In this document: positions 25,436-33,333 of the stretch, one piece after another
Numbering within the stretch: position 1 is the first letter of the stretch
Layout of the letters: every line of letters starts with the position of its first letter
Origin: an uncultured Peptococcaceae bacterium
GTDB taxonomy: Bacteria > Bacillota > Peptococcia > Peptococcales > Peptococcaceae
NCBI GenBank assembly: GCA_902462325.1
Contig: CABQBF010000001.1
Span: forward strand, 21,793-85,792
Direction of reading: 5' to 3'
DNA length: 64,000 bases
The notes under the pieces: generated by a model
What the model saw: only the letters and a program-made list of their open reading frames with translations
The model's database searches: none
What the model was told of the DNA's origin: nothing
Position numbers and translations under genes: made by a program

Positions 25436-26392
25436 ATGGATTTATTGAAACTTCAGGAAGAACTGAGAGAAAAAGCTCTGCAGAGATCCAGAGCAGAAAA
25501 AGCTGCTAACAAAGCCAAAGCACCGGCTGCTGGCGCTGTAAAGGGCCCAATCATCGACTTCCGTTATCGTCCAAACACCAAAAGCATTATCGGCGGCATT
25601 GCAGAAAGCCCAATTTTCCGTGCCGGTCTGATTGCCAACGGTGTAGATATTGATGAATTCTACAGCAGAGCAAGAACCATGCCAGAAATCATCGCCGACC
25701 TGAAAGAACACAACGTAATTAAAGCTGTTATCGTTGGTCGTGACGCGGAAACCACCTATGGTTACAAACCAAACAATCCAGAAATTCGTCAGTTCGTGCA
25801 GGCTTGCCCAGAAATCTTCCTGGGTTACTACGGTGTAGACCCACATAAAGGCATGCAGGCTATCCGTGATTTAGACGCTGCTGTAAAAAGCGGCGACTTC
25901 CACGGCGCTGCCATGGACCCAATGTATGCCCAGTTGAAATCCAGTGATGCCAAAATGTATCCAGTTTATGCAAAATGCTGCGAACTGAACATTCCAATCG
26001 TTATCACTGCTGGTCCAGCTCGTTATACCGCTAATACCGTTATGGATTACACCCATCCAAGCGAAATTGATATCGTAGCAAAAGACTTCCCAGATTTGAA
26101 AATCATCATCAGCCATGGTGCATGGCCATTTGTAGATGAAATGATTGGCGTTACCTTCCGTAACAGAAATGTATTCCTGGAAATCTCCGAATACGAAGAA
26201 TATCCAGGCGCAAGCGACTTCCTGGATGCAGCAAAAACCATTCTGAAAGACCAGATGTTGTTCGCCAGCGCTTGCCCATTCGTGCCATATCTGGAAGCTG
26301 CAGAAAAATACACCACTTACGGCTTTGACGCAGAAACCTACGAAAAAGTTATGTGGAAAAACGCTGCAAGAGTATTGGGTATGGAAGTATAA
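25436..26392 (+). CDS. Atypical amidohydrolase-fold protein with N-terminal encapsulation peptide; candidate signature enzyme
   Basis: A 318-residue protein. Residues 1-23 (LLKLQEELREKALQRSRAEK) form an amphipathic helix followed by an Ala/Lys/Pro linker (to about 37), the form of an encapsulation peptide. Residues 38-318 fit an amidohydrolase_2 (PF04909-like) TIM barrel. Canonical metal ligands are mostly lost: DxHxH reads D41-F-R43-Y-R45, the mid-barrel His is Thr191, and the GSD Asp is Ala279; His227 remains in IISHGAW. The activity is therefore unknown. ATG 25436 follows AAGGAGAG. Last gene of the BMC operon and its only plausible substrate-specific enzyme. Confidence 0.85.
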   Translation: MDLLKLQEELREKALQRSRAEKAANKAKAPAAGAVKGPIIDFRYRPNTKSIIGGIAESPIFRAGLIANGVDIDEFYSRARTMPEIIADLKEHNVIKAVIVGRDAETTYGYKPNNPEIRQFVQACPEIFLGYYGVDPHKGMQAIRDLDAAVKSGDFHGAAMDPMYAQLKSSDAKMYPVYAKCCELNIPIVITAGPARYTANTVMDYTHPSEIDIVAKDFPDLKIIISHGAWPFVDEMIGVTFRNRNVFLEISEYEEYPGASDFLDAAKTILKDQMLFASACPFVPYLEAAEKYTTYGFDAETYEKVMWKNAARVLGMEV

Positions 26393-26438
26393 TACGATCT
26401 GCAACCAAGAAACAATTAAATTTTACATTGCGAGCAAA

Positions 26439-26464
26439 AGGACTCCTGCGGGAGTCCTTTTTTG
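26439..26464 (+). terminator. Intrinsic terminator of the microcompartment operon
   Basis: GGACTCC (26440-26446) pairs with GGAGTCC (26451-26457) around a four-base loop, followed by six T residues. Confidence 0.92.
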
Positions 26465-26626
26465 TTTTGTGTTCCCGTAAAATATCCCAATAAAATTTAT
26501 AGATGTTTCAAAGAAATATTTATAAATTTGACGAAAAAGATAGCGAAAATCATGCACGGAAATTCCATTTTTATGGTATGCTTATATTGTATCATAGATA
26601 TTTTTGGTATAAAATGGGGTGAAAAC

Positions 26627-26869
26627 ATGAGATTAAAAGGCTTTGATGGACAGAGAAATATTTGCGGTCCCAAGATTAAAGAAGAACGGATGAAACAAAA
26701 AATGACCCAGACCCAATTATCGGAATTGTTAAAGGCGTATCGGATAGACTTAAACCAGAAAGTGCTGAGTCAGATTGAATTACAAAAAAGACATGTCACC
26801 GAGTTTGAGTTTGTAGCCATAGCGCGCGCCTTGCAGGTAAATCCGCTCGATTTGGTAGACCTAGATTAG
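26627..26869 (+). CDS. XRE/Cro-type helix-turn-helix regulator
   Basis: An 80-residue single-domain DNA-binding protein, with HTH segments KIKEERMKQKMTQTQLSELL and VLSQIELQKRHVTEFEFVAIARAL and the typical ending VNPLDLVDLD. ATG 26627 follows GGGGTG, and the preceding 230 bp hold the BMC terminator and AT-rich DNA. It may regulate the microcompartment operon, but its own promoter and autonomy make this unproven. It is directly followed by a DnaA-box cluster. Confidence 0.8.
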   Translation: MRLKGFDGQRNICGPKIKEERMKQKMTQTQLSELLKAYRIDLNQKVLSQIELQKRHVTEFEFVAIARALQVNPLDLVDLD

Positions 26870-26872
26870 GGC

Positions 26873-26988
26873 TGTGCATAGCAGTACTGTGGATAAAAAA
26901 GAAAATTATCCACAAGGAATAGCGAGTTTCCACATGAATGAACAGCTATCCACAGTGTTATGCACAAAACATATAGAAGTTATCCACA
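26873..26988. promoter_or_regulatory. Cluster of DnaA boxes outside oriC
   Basis: Perfect TTATCCACA boxes are at 26906-26914 and 26980-26988 on the plus strand and 26888-26896 on the minus strand. One-mismatch boxes are CTATCCACA (26946-26954) and TTATGCACA (26958-26966), with CTATGCACA (26873-26881, minus strand) and a weaker GTTTCCACA (26926-26934). Six good boxes in 116 bp is far above chance. No dnaA, dnaN or other oriC gene is nearby, so this resembles a DnaA titration or DnaA-regulated cluster. Confidence 0.8.
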
Positions 26989-27054
26989 GAACGGAAGGCG
27001 ATAATGGGTAAACTAGTCTACAAAAAAATTAAAAATATCCAGATACTTCCTGCT

Positions 27055-27083
27055 TGACTTTCGGAAAAATTTTATGTTAAAAT
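27055..27083 (+). promoter_or_regulatory. Promoter of the MFS-CBS gene
   Basis: TTGACT (27055-27060), a 17-bp spacer and TAAAAT (27078-27083). The transcript would begin near 27090, giving a leader of about 200 nt before the start codon. Confidence 0.7.
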
Positions 27084-27113
27084 ATGTCTCGACTTGAATA
27101 AGAAAACGGCTAA

Positions 27114-27275
27114 CGACACACGTAAAGCTTGGCTTGTAAATCTGATTACGGAACCGCAAACAGATAAATGGCCGGGTTGACGTGTGTTTTTACTGCGATT
27201 ACTTTGTGTGGAAACGGGCGGCAGCCATTGGCCTTTCTTTACGGCCAGTGGGTGTCGTTTTCTTTTTTCTGACAA
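27114..27275 (+). promoter_or_regulatory. Structured 5' leader with terminator-like hairpin, candidate riboswitch or attenuator
   Basis: ACACACGT (27116-27123) pairs with ACGTGTGT (27180-27187), enclosing AGCTTGGC with GGCCGGGTT and ATCTG with CAGAT. A second hairpin, CCATTGGCC with GGCCAGTGG (about 27226-27252), is followed by a T-rich run ending just before the ribosome-binding site. A nested aptamer-like fold upstream of a terminator-like hairpin is the layout of a riboswitch. I could not match it to a known class. Confidence 0.45.
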
Positions 27276-27294
27276 AAAGAAGGGAGCGTTTCTT

Positions 27295-29151
27295 TTGGAA
27301 CAAAACAATTTTGCAGACAGTTCAATTCAGATGGAGGTGGAGCAGAGTGTCGGGCGCAAGCCGGATCTGATGATTTTTGTGGCGGCGTTTTCCGCTTTTC
27401 TGGCTACGTTTAACGAAACCTTTTTAAACGTGGCGTTTACCTCTATCATGGCAGATTTAGGGGTGGGAGTTGCTACGGTACAATGGCTTTCGACAGCGTA
27501 TATGCTGGGCGCGGCAGTTATGGTGCCCATCTCGGCTTTTCTATACCGCAGCATTCCCACCAAACGACTATATTTAATCACAGTGGGCTTTTTGGTAGCG
27601 GGCAGTGTAGTCTGCGGCTTAGCGCCAACCTTTGCGATTCTGCTGTTGGGCCGGATTATTCAGGCGCTGGGCACAGGGATGTTAATTCCTATTGGTATGA
27701 ATATCACATTGGAAGTAGCGCCAAAACGAAAATTAGGTACTTACATGGGCATTATGGGCGCTATGACAACCTTAGGCCCTTCCTCCAGCGTTATTCTGGC
27801 CGGATTAATTTTGGCCATTGCCGATTGGCATGCTATGCTTTGGTTCTTTTGTGCGCTGACTGTGCTCTGCATGATTTGCGGCGCCTGTCTATTGGATGAT
27901 GTAGCCCATCTGACCCATCCTAAACTGGATTTTCTATCGGTTGTGGAAATCAGCTTGGCGCTGATTGGAATTTTGTATGGCATTTCCACCCTATTCTCAG
28001 GAAATTATCTGATAGCACTGGGGATCATGCTGATAGGCTTCCTATTTTTGGCCGCCTTTGTAAGTCGGCAGCAAAAGTTGGAACAGCCGTTAATTCATTT
28101 GCAGCCGTTAAAAGTAAAACCCTTTGCCGTTGGCGTTATCATCAATATGTTTTCACTGATTGTGATTTTTGCTATGAATATCGTAACGCCGATGTTCTTG
28201 CAAAGTGGCTTGGGCATTTCAGCTTTTGCAGCGTCTATGACCTTATTTCCGGCCATTCTGCTGTCCTGCGTGATTTCTCCGCTGGCTGGTCGTATTTACG
28301 ACAAGCATGGCGCCGGTATTTTACTGCCGTTAGGATTTTTATTGATTGGTGCAGCCAGTTTAGGTCTGGCGGCCGTTCATGTAACAGGGAGTGTTATCTT
28401 CCTGGCGCTGTTGTATATTCCGGTAATTTGCGGTTCTGCGCTGATTATCGGGCCAGTACAGAGCTTGGCGCTGTCCTATTTGAGCTTTGAGCAAAATCCC
28501 CATGGCGTTACAGTAATGAGTACCGGCTTCCAAATTGCCGGCTGTATCGGTGCATCGTTATTCTCTGGAATTTACGCCATTTGTCAGCCGCCTAGCTACG
28601 GATTTACAGCGGTGTGTCTGTTGTCCACAGTATTTGCGGTGGCTGGCATTGGCTTGGCGCTGTATGAAAATCGGCTCAGCCGCACTGTGGTGGTGGAAAA
28701 ACCGAAACTGGCCGGAATTGGCGCTATTATGAAGGCCGAGCCTTATAGTATTTCTGCACAGGCCACCGCTTTAGATGCGCTGCACTGTATGGTAGAGAAG
28801 AAAACCACCGGTTTGCCTGTTGTTGCCGCCGACGGCACTGTAAAAGGTTTTGTGTCGGATGGGGACATCATCCGCTATATGAATGGGAAAGAGAGCGAAG
28901 CCAGCGGCTTTGCTTCCATGTATCCGTTATGGCACAATACCGGAGCGCTGGATGACCGCTTATCGGCGCTGGCTAAATTCCCAGTATTAGAAAACTGGCC
29001 ACTGAGAAGGTTATCAGCATTGATGTGGCCGATGATATGCAGAGTCTGTTCCAGATTTTCTCCGACAAGCGCATCAAAAAAATTCCAGTGCTGCAGCAAG
29101 GTAAACTGGTTGGCGTTGTCAGTCGTTCCGATTTATTGCGGCAGTTGGTAG
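27295..29151 (+). CDS. DHA2-type MFS transporter fused to CBS domains, frameshifted near the C-terminus
   Basis: A 618-residue reading: residues about 20-470 are a 14-helix DHA2 exporter (FNETFLNVAFTSIMADL, LLGRIIQALGTGMLIPIG), followed by a CBS pair, the first reading MKAEPYSISAQATALDALHCMVE. After FPVLE the frame is wrong. Restoring one A in the A-run at 28991-28994 gives LATEKVISIDVADDMQ and a complete second CBS domain ending at 29183. The TTG at 27295 follows AAGGGAG; ATG 27331 is an alternative. CBS domains on exporters usually sense nucleotides. Confidence 0.85.
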   Translation: MEQNNFADSSIQMEVEQSVGRKPDLMIFVAAFSAFLATFNETFLNVAFTSIMADLGVGVATVQWLSTAYMLGAAVMVPISAFLYRSIPTKRLYLITVGFLVAGSVVCGLAPTFAILLLGRIIQALGTGMLIPIGMNITLEVAPKRKLGTYMGIMGAMTTLGPSSSVILAGLILAIADWHAMLWFFCALTVLCMICGACLLDDVAHLTHPKLDFLSVVEISLALIGILYGISTLFSGNYLIALGIMLIGFLFLAAFVSRQQKLEQPLIHLQPLKVKPFAVGVIINMFSLIVIFAMNIVTPMFLQSGLGISAFAASMTLFPAILLSCVISPLAGRIYDKHGAGILLPLGFLLIGAASLGLAAVHVTGSVIFLALLYIPVICGSALIIGPVQSLALSYLSFEQNPHGVTVMSTGFQIAGCIGASLFSGIYAICQPPSYGFTAVCLLSTVFAVAGIGLALYENRLSRTVVVEKPKLAGIGAIMKAEPYSISAQATALDALHCMVEKKTTGLPVVAADGTVKGFVSDGDIIRYMNGKESEASGFASMYPLWHNTGALDDRLSALAKFPVLENWPLRRLSALMWPMICRVCSRFSPTSASKKFQCCSKVNWLALSVVPIYCGSW

Positions 29152-29183
29152 GAAAATCGCAAGTAAACAGCCAGCAGGCTTAG
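28992..29183 (+). pseudogene. Out-of-frame second CBS domain of the MFS fusion
   Basis: Read one base back from the upstream frame, this segment encodes KVISIDVADDMQSLFQIF, then RIKKIPVLQQGKLVGVVSRSD, a clear CBS motif ending at the TAG at 29181-29183. It is separated from the transporter frame by a one-base loss in an A-run. It could be sequencing error, phase variation or a true mutation. Confidence 0.75.
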
Positions 29184-29221
29184 ATGCAGGGCAAGGACGT
29201 TGCTTCTAACCGTGTACAACA

Positions 29222-29250
29222 AAGGGGTCGGTAAGTTGCCGACCCCTTTG
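29222..29250. terminator. Bidirectional terminator between the MFS-CBS gene and gltS
   Basis: AAAGGGGTCGG pairs with CCGACCCCTTT, with A and T residues on both sides. Confidence 0.85.
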
Positions 29251-29283
29251 TTGTATATATAAAAAAGTATATTCAGCCAATCA

Positions 29284-29321
29284 AAAAGTCCTACTTCCCG
29301 TTATGGAAAATAGGACTTTTA
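29284..29321 (-). terminator. Terminator of gltS
   Basis: AAAAGTCCTA pairs with TAGGACTTTT; located about 35 bp after the gltS stop when read on the minus strand. Confidence 0.75.
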
Positions 29322-29356
29322 CTTATGAGATGATATTCACATTGATTAGAGGTCAA

Positions 29357-30799
29357 TTAGAATGGAGAATGACCATTGCTCTGTTCAAAACGGTCACAAT
29401 CGTCAGATACATCGGGGCAAACCACAGGTGCCCGGAAACTGTAAGTCGGTTTGTTGATAGTGCCAACCAATTTCATTAATACGATGTTGACGATGAATAA
29501 TACAACGCCTACGCCCAGCAAGGTGAGGAAGCTGCCATTGCCGATACAGAATTCGACGATAAACGGCGCCACCAGAGTTCCAGGAATCATAGCTGCGTTC
29601 ATAGCGCCCATTTCAGTAGCAGCGGTGGTTTTCAGGTTAGGGTCAACGATACGAATTAAGGCAACGCCGCTAGGGCAGGTACCGGTTAAGCAACCCCATA
29701 AGCCCAGTGTACGTTCAAAGTCGCAAGTGCCGCCCAGACGAGAACCGAAGAACAGTGCAAAGCCCAAAGTAACAGCGCCAACCACAACGCACATAACGAG
29801 AATTGGAATTAACCATTTGCCGATGACAGACATTTGTACTGCCATAAATGCGCCGACGATTAAGAAGTCGGTGGTGCAGCCAGTAATTCTGGCTTGTAAA
29901 ATATCGTCGTGATATTGTTTCAGATTTAATTTGCCTAATACCCATTTTACACCGTAAGCTACAAATAAACCTACGAAGAAGGTCATAGAACCGATTGTTT
30001 TTACAAAGCTGACAGGTGCCAGCAAAATGAGCTTCTGTACATACAGTGTGATGACAAAGGTTAAGCCAACCAAGGCCATGTGGAAAGCCAAAACGTCAAT
30101 GTTGCCATTGTAAGTAGTGATTTTCCCGCAGGTTTCTGTTTGCTGTTCGGGCGGATAAATCCCTTTTAATACAGCGGCGCTTAATTTTTCCGGGTGAGAA
30201 GCCAATCCTTTTTTCAAACCCAGCTTAGCCAGCGGTACCCCGATTAAGAAAGCGAATACAAAGCCGATTACAGAATAGGTGATGGCAACCTGACCAGCGC
30301 CCGGCATAACACCGGCAGCTTCGATCTGTGCACCGAAAGAGGCAGATTGACCAGGTCCCTGACAGAAAGCAAATGGAATTAAAACACCATATTCGGCCGA
30401 CATATCAAAGGGCTGGCCTAACAGCAGGATGCAGATATAACCAATGACTGGCTGTACAAGACAGTACAGAGCGCCCCACAATAAACCCATACCCAAAGAG
30501 CCTTTTAACATCTGTTTTGCGGTATCACTGGAAGATTTCCCTTCTTCTTTTGGGGTTGCAGTTAACCCGATGGAGATAAAGGATAAGGTGAAGAAGAACC
30601 CAACAATGGTGTTGCACATATTTGCATCAACGCCTGTTGCCGTTGCAAAGCCCGGAATGTTCATTAAAACAAAGCCGACAAGCCCCCCAATTACGCTGGC
30701 TGGCATTAGAATGTTGGATAAAAACGGAACTTTGGCACGTAATATCATCCCTACCAGCAACATAATACCAATCCACGAAAATGCTACCATTGCACTCAT
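29357..30799 (-). CDS. gltS: GltS-family sodium/glutamate symporter
   Basis: A 480-residue membrane protein of the glutamate:Na+ symporter (GltS/ESS) family. The two inverted-repeat loops are recognisable: FCQGPGQSASFGAQIEAAG in the first half and WGCLTGTCPSGVALIRIVDP in the second. About ten to twelve helices flank them. It imports glutamate or a related dicarboxylate with sodium. It is slightly longer than E. coli GltS and has a Cys/Asp-rich soluble tail. It is divergent from a LysR gene that probably regulates it. Confidence 0.9.
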   Translation of the reverse strand: MSAMVAFSWIGIMLLVGMILRAKVPFLSNILMPASVIGGLVGFVLMNIPGFATATGVDANMCNTIVGFFFTLSFISIGLTATPKEEGKSSSDTAKQMLKGSLGMGLLWGALYCLVQPVIGYICILLLGQPFDMSAEYGVLIPFAFCQGPGQSASFGAQIEAAGVMPGAGQVAITYSVIGFVFAFLIGVPLAKLGLKKGLASHPEKLSAAVLKGIYPPEQQTETCGKITTYNGNIDVLAFHMALVGLTFVITLYVQKLILLAPVSFVKTIGSMTFFVGLFVAYGVKWVLGKLNLKQYHDDILQARITGCTTDFLIVGAFMAVQMSVIGKWLIPILVMCVVVGAVTLGFALFFGSRLGGTCDFERTLGLWGCLTGTCPSGVALIRIVDPNLKTTAATEMGAMNAAMIPGTLVAPFIVEFCIGNGSFLTLLGVGVVLFIVNIVLMKLVGTINKPTYSFRAPVVCPDVSDDCDRFEQSNGHSPF

Positions 30800-31293
30800 A
30801 ATAAAACCCTCTTTCTAAAGAAATTTTGTTGCAGTTAAGTTGTTCGAGTTCTTTCACTAAATTCCTGTTTTTTCCAGAAAATACTTCCGAAGGATTTAAA
30901 TAAAAGCTGAAATCAAAAGAAATGAAAGTGTTTTCTGTATACAAAAATAAGTTTTTCTAATTCGAACCATAACTTCTATCTGTAACTATACACTAGAGAA
31001 AGGATAAAAACAAATATATGTTTATTTAAATTGTTTTGCTTAAATATTTATAAAATGTTATAATTTCAGTAAAAGATGCAATGATAACAAAAAGAAAATG
31101 CGTCGAGCTGTAAAAAAATCTATACATTTCTTGTAAACATAAAAAAACAGCTATACAGTAAACGATGGATTGTATAGCTGCTATATCTGGTATATAAAAT
31201 GGGAGGAATTTACAATTAGCACGTTGTTAGAAATGTATACCTTTTCTGCAAGAAGCAAGAATTTGCATATTGAGGAACTGAGGAGGATTGGCC
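30800..31293. other. Divergent intergenic region gltS/LysR
   Basis: About 490 bp. A plus-strand promoter is seen as TTGCTT (31036-31041), 17 bp, TATAAT (31059-31064). CAGCTATACA (31148-31157) and TGTATAGCTG (31171-31180) form a perfect 10-bp hairpin. Read on the minus strand it is followed by seven T residues, so it is a good terminator or attenuator toward gltS. The rest is very AT-rich. Confidence 0.6.
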
Positions 31294-32250
31294 GTGTTAT
31301 TGTCCCAATTAAATTATTTTCGTGTAGTGGCGCGTTACCAGCATATCAGCCGTGCCGCGGAGGCGTTGATGGTGGCGCAGCCGGCGCTTAGCGCTACCAT
31401 CAGCAAGCTGGAAAAAGAATTAGGCGTGCCCTTGTTTAACCGGCAGGGCCGCAATATTGAATTGAATGAGGCTGGACGACGTCTGCTGGTGCATGCCGAC
31501 TTTGTTTTTGAACAGTTAGAAGCTATGGAGCAATCGTTGGCGCAAACAAAAGAGATTTTAGAAAATGAGTTTACCTTATCGGTCAGCAATAGTATGTTTC
31601 TCAATGGCTGGCTGCAGCAATTTGTGCTGGACAATCCTAAAATTCGCTTGCGCCAGAAAATGCTCAGTGAAAATCAAATGTTGGAAGCTCTATTGGAAGA
31701 ATCTATCGATGTGGCGTTGGGAGAGTTCGACCAGGATATACCAGGCATCGTGCGCAAAACGATTGTAGAAGACGAATATGTCATCACCATTCCCAAAGGG
31801 CATCCGTTGGCGGAAAAGCAGGAAATTTTCTTTGCCGATATTCAAAATGAAAATATTGTGGCGTTGCCGTCCAACACCATTTTTAAAATTGCGGACCGCA
31901 TGTTTGCCCAGCGGGAGTGTAAGCCCAATGTTGTATTTGAAGGAAATCAACGTATGATGACGAAAATGATGCACTTGAACAGGGGCATTTTATTCGCTTC
32001 CCGGCAGATGCTATATATGCCCTATTTATCGAAAGACCGTTTTTTTAATGAGTTGCCGTCCTATGAGGTGATTGTACGTTCCATTGCCGATTTGGAATGC
32101 CACTATCATTTGGCGCTGTGTTGGAAAGAGGAACGGGAACTGCCGATGATGGCGCGCAAATTTATCGACGCTATGGAGCAGAGTTACCCCAAATATCAAC
32201 AGGATGAAGACTATCTGCATGCCAGTGCGGTCTATTATCCCAGCCTGTGA
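31294..32250 (+). CDS. LysR-family transcriptional regulator, divergent from gltS
   Basis: A 318-residue regulator beginning MLLSQLNYFRVVARYQHISRA, with the LysR helix-turn-helix (AAEALMVAQPALSATISKLE) and an effector domain. GTG 31294 is preferred because AGGAGG lies seven bases upstream; TTG 31288 would be too close. It is the likely regulator of gltS. A second LysR gene follows 46 bp later. Confidence 0.92.
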   Translation: MLLSQLNYFRVVARYQHISRAAEALMVAQPALSATISKLEKELGVPLFNRQGRNIELNEAGRRLLVHADFVFEQLEAMEQSLAQTKEILENEFTLSVSNSMFLNGWLQQFVLDNPKIRLRQKMLSENQMLEALLEESIDVALGEFDQDIPGIVRKTIVEDEYVITIPKGHPLAEKQEIFFADIQNENIVALPSNTIFKIADRMFAQRECKPNVVFEGNQRMMTKMMHLNRGILFASRQMLYMPYLSKDRFFNELPSYEVIVRSIADLECHYHLALCWKEERELPMMARKFIDAMEQSYPKYQQDEDYLHASAVYYPSL

Positions 32251-32296
32251 TTTGGCGTGGCAATGCGCAAATATGAGATGCGAGAGAGGAACAGCT

Positions 32297-33178
32297 ATGA
32301 ACTTATTGCAATTAGAATATTTTCAGGAGGTTGCCAAGGCCCAATCCATTACCAAGGCAGCAAAAATTTTGGGAATTTCCCAGTCGGCGTTAAGTATTAT
32401 GATGAATAAATTGGAAACGGAGATTGGCTATCCGTTGTTCAGTCGGCAAGGCCGCAGCATAGCCATTACGCCCTACGGCAAAAATGTATTGTATTATAGC
32501 TATATCTTACTGCATAAAATGGAGGATATTCAACGGGAGTTTCGAGAACTGCAGGGGCAGGAAATAGAAACCAAATTGGCACTGGGTGTGACTGACAGCA
32601 ACTACTACGGCGACTGGCTTTTAGATTTGATGGAGCAATATCCTGGTATGCAGTTAAACGTGTTGCAGATGTCGCGGGAGGAAATCTATGAGAACCTGTT
32701 GATTGGCACTTTGGATTTTGGCATTTCCAATGAAATGGAGTATCACGGACAATTAAACTCTCAGCTTTTGTTCAGCCAGCCCTATCAGCTTTTGGTGCTG
32801 CAAGACCATCCCTTAGCCAAAAAAGGAACCATCACCATGGAAGAATTGACTCGGGAGCCGGTTATTTCCCTGCCGCCTTCTCACAAAGAGCGGATGATTG
32901 ACAACTTGAGCGCCGATATGCATTTCCGTCCCAATATTATCTTTGAAGGCAATTCGGATATTATGGCAGAAATGTTTCATGCCGGCATTGGCAGCATTTT
33001 AACCTGCGCCCATAACCGCAAACAGTGGATGAAACTGTCGGCAGAATCCTATGCTCTGTTAGAAATCATGGGTACCAATTCCCGTTATGAAATGTATCTG
33101 CTGTGGTCTAAGCACCGCTATCTGTCCAAATGGGCGCGGATATTTCAAAACTATGTGTTTGAGTATTATCATGTTTAA
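32297..33178 (+). CDS. LysR-family transcriptional regulator, second tandem copy
   Basis: A 293-residue paralogue starting MNLLQLEYFQEVAKAQSITKA. The helix-turn-helix reads AAKILGISQSALSIMMNKLE. The GFPC-like effector domain includes FEGNSDIMAEMFHAGIGSIL, similar to FEGNQRMMTKMMHLNRGIL in the preceding gene, so the two probably arose by duplication. ATG 32297 follows GAGAGAGG. Its target is unknown. Confidence 0.9.
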   Translation: MNLLQLEYFQEVAKAQSITKAAKILGISQSALSIMMNKLETEIGYPLFSRQGRSIAITPYGKNVLYYSYILLHKMEDIQREFRELQGQEIETKLALGVTDSNYYGDWLLDLMEQYPGMQLNVLQMSREEIYENLLIGTLDFGISNEMEYHGQLNSQLLFSQPYQLLVLQDHPLAKKGTITMEELTREPVISLPPSHKERMIDNLSADMHFRPNIIFEGNSDIMAEMFHAGIGSILTCAHNRKQWMKLSAESYALLEIMGTNSRYEMYLLWSKHRYLSKWARIFQNYVFEYYHV

Positions 33179-33275
33179 TAAGGTTTTATCAAGGTAGTTT
33201 GTGCATCAAATATTTTGCATAAAAAATGAGGTTTTACAGTATAATAATCATAATTTGTCAATGAGTAAATAAAAA

Positions 33276-33316
33276 TGCAAAAGCGGGGAGCAGCCAACGA
33301 CTACTCCCCGCTTTTG
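33276..33316. terminator. Bidirectional terminator after the LysR pair
   Basis: AAAAGCGGGGAG pairs with CTCCCCGCTTTT around an inner loop; it serves the LysR operon on the plus strand and the XRE gene on the minus strand. Confidence 0.88.
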
Positions 33317-33333
33317 TTATAAATGTTGTCTCC

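Noticed and set aside
26873..26988. DnaA-box cluster as the chromosomal origin (oriC)
   Set aside because: No dnaA, dnaN, gyrase, rpmH or parAB genes adjoin it, no clear AT-rich unwinding trio element was identified, and the flanking genes are accessory. A titration or regulatory cluster is more likely.
27114..27190. GEMM-I (cyclic di-GMP) riboswitch
   Set aside because: The 3' segment resembles it, but the conserved first hairpin with its GNRA loop and the ACGCAAAGCC context are absent.
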